The translations under genes were made by a program, and so were the position numbers. From Ischnura elegans (taxonomy: Eukaryota; Arthropoda; Insecta; Odonata; Coenagrionidae): 64,000 nucleotides of DNA. The stretch is taken from the NCBI RefSeq assembly GCF_921293095.1, contig NC_060246.1:136772198-136836197 (forward strand), given 5' to 3'. A model generated the notes under the pieces. The model was not told the DNA's origin. It made no database searches and was given only the letters and a program-made list of their open reading frames with translations. Positions 59,701 to 64,000 of this stretch are shown here, in pieces; position 1 is the first letter of the stretch, and each line of letters begins with the position of its first letter.

Positions 59701-61534
59701 GCAGAAATACGGCTATCAAAATATGACATTTTCGCCTTCAATCCCTCACATACACTTATTAATTTACGGTATGTGTATCTATGTACATGTAGTGATTAAC
59801 ATAACAGGAACACAAAAGAGGGATTATTAAAGATATTGAAGTAAACTAGCGTAAATTATTCAAATGTTGAAATTTGATGCCCAATAACGAACATTTATTT
59901 ATTAATCTTAACATTGTGAATAAATCTCAAGTCATAACAAAGAATAGCGGGTCCGTTCTAGGTACTATAGAGGCGATAAATCAAGATAGATATTTTTCCG
60001 AACGGATAGATGCGGGAATTCGTTTTTCTTCGAACCATAAAAGACTTGAATAAATGCAGGTCGTAATTTTGTTTGAGAATTTGTTTTTATATTGAACGGC
60101 TGGTGTCACAACACTCCCTACCATACGCCTTTTTAGTCGACTTACGGGGTAGTATATAGACTTGAAGGAATGCATATAAGTAAGGTGAATGGTGAACATA
60201 CAGTTTTTTTAAGCCGATGAAGTAAATAAATTAGCCTAGCCATTAAGTTATGAATTTTCACACAATAACTCATGCAATATTTCCGTCATTGCTACATTAC
60301 CTAAGAATAATGTCCTTGATTCAAATTCGGAATTCACATCAGTGACAGTCATATTTATCGTCATTTCCTCATCTGACTGTCCAATATTGGCGAATATCAC
60401 AAAAAATTATAATATTTGCGTCCAGACATTGACTTGCCGAAATTTTGAACAAATACCGCAGAGCATGGAAAAAACTCTCCAAAAAATATTTGAAAAGAGG
60501 ATTATGGAAAGTGAACTTAGAGATGAAATATTTTTAAGCGAGGAAAAATAGCAAAATTCACTTGAATAATGTAATTAATTGCGGCATTAAACCTATAAAT
60601 TTCAAAAGAATTTCAAGAAATACACGCAAAATTCATGATACCGGAATTCTTCGCAGTCTCATTGAAAAAAGACCGGCGCTTTCTATATTTTTGGTCTTTA
60701 AGTGAAAGAAAAAAGTAAAAACCAGCCATGCAAAGCAAGTTAATGATTGCAATAATGCATAATCATTATTTAAATTTTTATGTGTGAAATAAGGATCGAA
60801 TTAATTAACGGAAAAACACATTAATATTTTATAACCAACTCATGTGTTTCCTCTTGGTCACCAAATTCAGGTTATATGAGTACAAATTTGAATGATTAAT
60901 GCAACTTAATCAATAAATGTAATGGTTTTAATTGGATATATCACCTATAAATATTTGTAGTAATAATATTTAACAACAAATGTGGTCAAGCACACGTAGG
61001 TTTGCATAAGCAACCTTCAGATTTAATATCTAATAATATAATTTAATATCTATATTCATAATGGTCCTATCCATTTGGTGTCCATTTTCCTCTGAAAAGT
61101 AGCAGTTGAATTTTCTGTTTTGTTTTCCAAAAACATTCGTTGGCGCCAAAGCTCTTCAAAAGAGCTGGTTGAATAAACTTAGAGAACCTATGAATTGTGA
61201 TAGAAACTATGCTAATAGAATCTCTTTAGAAAAACCAATTGATCCACCCCACGCGAGTATTGGTAAGACTATATAACTTTAAGACAATTAAATTAGCACT
61301 TTATAACGAGGACTACCACTATGAAGTTCATATTTTTACAAAGTCGAACCTGAAATACCATATGGTAAATACAAAATTTATCGACAAGTGCAGTATTTTG
61401 TCATCGTAACTCCTAGGTACTTCAATTCATCTGTCGCCTTCATGTTTGCACCATCCACAGCATATACATGGGGATAATTGGAAATGTACTGCCGTGCATT
61501 TGTTCAGATTACGTCGAGTCCACCCTTTTGGCTC
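56740..61534. other. 4.8-kb AT-rich stretch, no gene recognised
   Basis: Only short frames are present (for example 58795-59058 and 60342-60551), without conserved motifs, signal peptides or splice-linked neighbours. No repeat border stood out. Confidence 0.45.
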
Positions 61535-61825
61535 CAGGGGCGCAGCTAGGAATTAAGGCTAGGGAAGTTTTAGGCGCCAAACACTAGGGTGTCTGAGGGT
61601 GTGGAATACCCGCCAGGGTAAGCGGGAGGTGCGGGGGCACTCCCCAAAAAAAAATTTCATATAAATGCTTCAAAATGGTGAGTTTTGCGGCCCTCTGAGG
61701 GATATTTTATTAATATTTACATTATTCTATAAGTAATATTAATCCAATTAAGTGAAATGGATTAAAATTCTAAATTTCTCTGAGCTCTGGGGTCCACCTA
61801 ACCCCCCTCCCTCGCTGCGCCACTG
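61535..61825 (+). mobile_element. hAT-type MITE, family 1
   Basis: Begins CAGGGGCGCAGCTAGG and ends CTCGCTGCGCCACTG, with the clearest terminal pairing of the family (GGCGCAGC/GCTGCGCC). The flanking octamers TTTGGCTC and CTTAGCTC match at 6 of 8 positions. Confidence 0.8.
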
Positions 61826-63365
61826 CTTAGCTCCACTCATGAATGTTGTTTAAATCTGATGATAGAACTTCAATTTTTTTAAAGTGTTTGTTCCCCAGAT
61901 TTATTTATCGCTGCCTAGTTTGTAGTTGGCTTATTTTTAAAAGGTGAAACCCCATAAAACATATTTTATAATCTTACGTAAGGTATTTTGCTGACGTGAC
62001 GGTCTTCCTCTGTTCTTCGTACCGGCTGAACTCTTTGCCAATTTACATCGCCCAGTATTTTTTACAGCATTGTAGACTACACATACTCGGTGTCGTTAGC
62101 ATCGTTTAAAGAAAACCCGAGAAATGAGAAAAAAATTAAAATAAGGCTATCAACAGATGATCCTGAAATACGGTTTAACATTTAGAAATATGAAAATTAG
62201 CCACAGTAGGAATAAGTACTTTTCATTTTGAATCCTTGATGATAATTTTATTCTATTTAGGCTCTACCCTGACTTTAGTTTTACTTAGACTCTACTGACA
62301 ATCAATATAATAACATTCTTTGTGCATAAATAAGGGTGGTGGGAAGGTCTGGCGGAGTACTACTGCCTACCATCATTAGTCAGGGCTTTTATTTTTTTAC
62401 CCTATTTTTTGGGCGGTAAACGAGGACTCTCGGAAGAATATTTCAAGAGTGTTTGAGATCGTCCAATTTGATTCCGAGTTGATGAATTAAGGGGAAACGT
62501 CCAAGGTCCTTGCTAATGTTACACTCCATCTATATTCAACAAATGCTTTTCTAGTGGGCACGTGGAATCTTCCACCTTAGAAATACGGAACGAGTGGTAT
62601 GGTTACTTTAAGGCTCATTTACCCGCTTCCAATTTCTACCGTGCGTTAAGCTTTCGCGTCGCACAAAATCTCTGCCAGCGCACGGTCCTTGAATGTTGAT
62701 CGTTATGTCAGTAGATTTGAAATTTTAGAGTAAATACCCAAAGGAGCGAGCATGGTGGTTGCACAGAAATTAAAGGATGAGGTCAAAATTAAAACCCAAA
62801 CTTCCGTATGATTACAGAAAATGAAAGCATTTGTAAAGTCAGTTCCTGCAAATGAATTTTATTAAAATTTTTACTCTTCCTCCTTTGAAAGTATTAATTG
62901 CATTGAAAATAAAATTTCCAATCGAAATAAGTGACTCAAAAACCAACCAATCAAACCCAAGCAATTGGTCAATCAAGCCCATCTGATCCATCATGTTTTC
63001 TCGGATTTTATCAATTAGTCTTGGACGGATGCGCTGACGCCGATGGACGCTCTTATGTATGCTTCCACCAATCTCAGAATAACAGGCAACCAGAGAGAGT
63101 CTAATGCCGTCCAACGGCGTAAGTGTCGCCAGTCTATAGGTACGTTGAGAAAAAATTTCGACCCATGGAACCAGTTCAGAAATGATAATGCATTGCTTCA
63201 TAGCTCGATTTTTTCAATTTATATAAAAAATAAATACATTATAATATTCTTTACCAAGATAGGTATACAAAACATTTTGTCTTCACTTTCAAGCATAAAT
63301 AAATAGAGTTATGTTAATAAATAGGTTTAGGATGAGGGCGAAGTTGTTGCAGTCAATGCACTGTC
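61826..63365. other. Spacer downstream of trypsin gene D
   Basis: 3' flank of gene D. A frame on the minus strand at 62839-63201 has no recognisable domain. Confidence 0.45.

Positions 63366-64000
<635 letters not shown>

Noticed and set aside
62839-63201. 120-codon minus-strand frame as a host gene next to trypsin D
   Set aside because: No family motif, no signal peptide and no splice support.

Overview
The window looks like insect (at least arthropod) nuclear DNA. It is AT-rich and gene-poor, its coding parts are small spliced exons with GT/AG borders, and it is crowded with eukaryotic transposable elements (RTE-type LINEs, tRNA-derived SINEs, hAT, Tigger/pogo and mariner relics, a Helitron, a foldback element). 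I cannot name the species. No prokaryotic, organellar, rRNA, CRISPR or retrovirus-like feature was recognised.

The host content is a tandem array of secreted trypsin-like serine protease genes, all on the minus strand. Gene A (7345-17074) and gene B (22585-26360) can each be read as seven exons of identical lengths (52, 86, 89, 151, 117, 138 and 147 nt), and each gives an intact 259-residue preprotein. Both have a signal peptide, an Arg-31/Ile-32 activation site, the catalytic triad His73/Asp121/Ser214, and Asp208 as the trypsin-type specificity residue. Each has a TATATAAA box about 60-70 nt before the ATG. Gene C (50577-51884) is a relic: it keeps a 52-nt signal-peptide exon and its TATA box, but its last two exons are degraded and the active-site Ser is Thr. 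Gene D (63366 to the window edge) contributes two intact 3' exons and 12 nt of a third. An orphan copy of the shared upstream DNA at 35740-36010 suggests a further lost member. The array shows birth and death of digestive-type proteases.

The rest is mobile DNA. At 0.9-3.8 kb a possible transposon with TGAC-rich ends carries a broken DUF4806-like gene and a palindromic TATCG-rich repeat. Intron 1 of gene A is swollen by a hAT MITE, a second MITE, a SINE and a nearly full-length but broken RTE LINE (13.69-16.63 kb). A Tigger element with TA target duplications separates genes A and B (20197-21941). From 27.9 to 36 kb there are a MITE, a non-autonomous Helitron, a tRNA-like palindrome and a SINE.

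The most striking block is 37240-45790. A 3,730-bp unit is repeated head-to-tail with no difference I could see. It contains a 5'-truncated LINE, a MITE, a THAP zinc-finger fragment and half of a long palindrome. The complete palindrome (43833-45790) is a foldback-type element whose arms are built of 140-bp tandem repeats. It sits in the THAP fragment between ATA trinucleotides. Further right lie a mariner relic with a nested hAT MITE, two same-orientation 0.65-kb MITEs that bracket dead gene C, and about 10 kb in which I recognise little until gene D.
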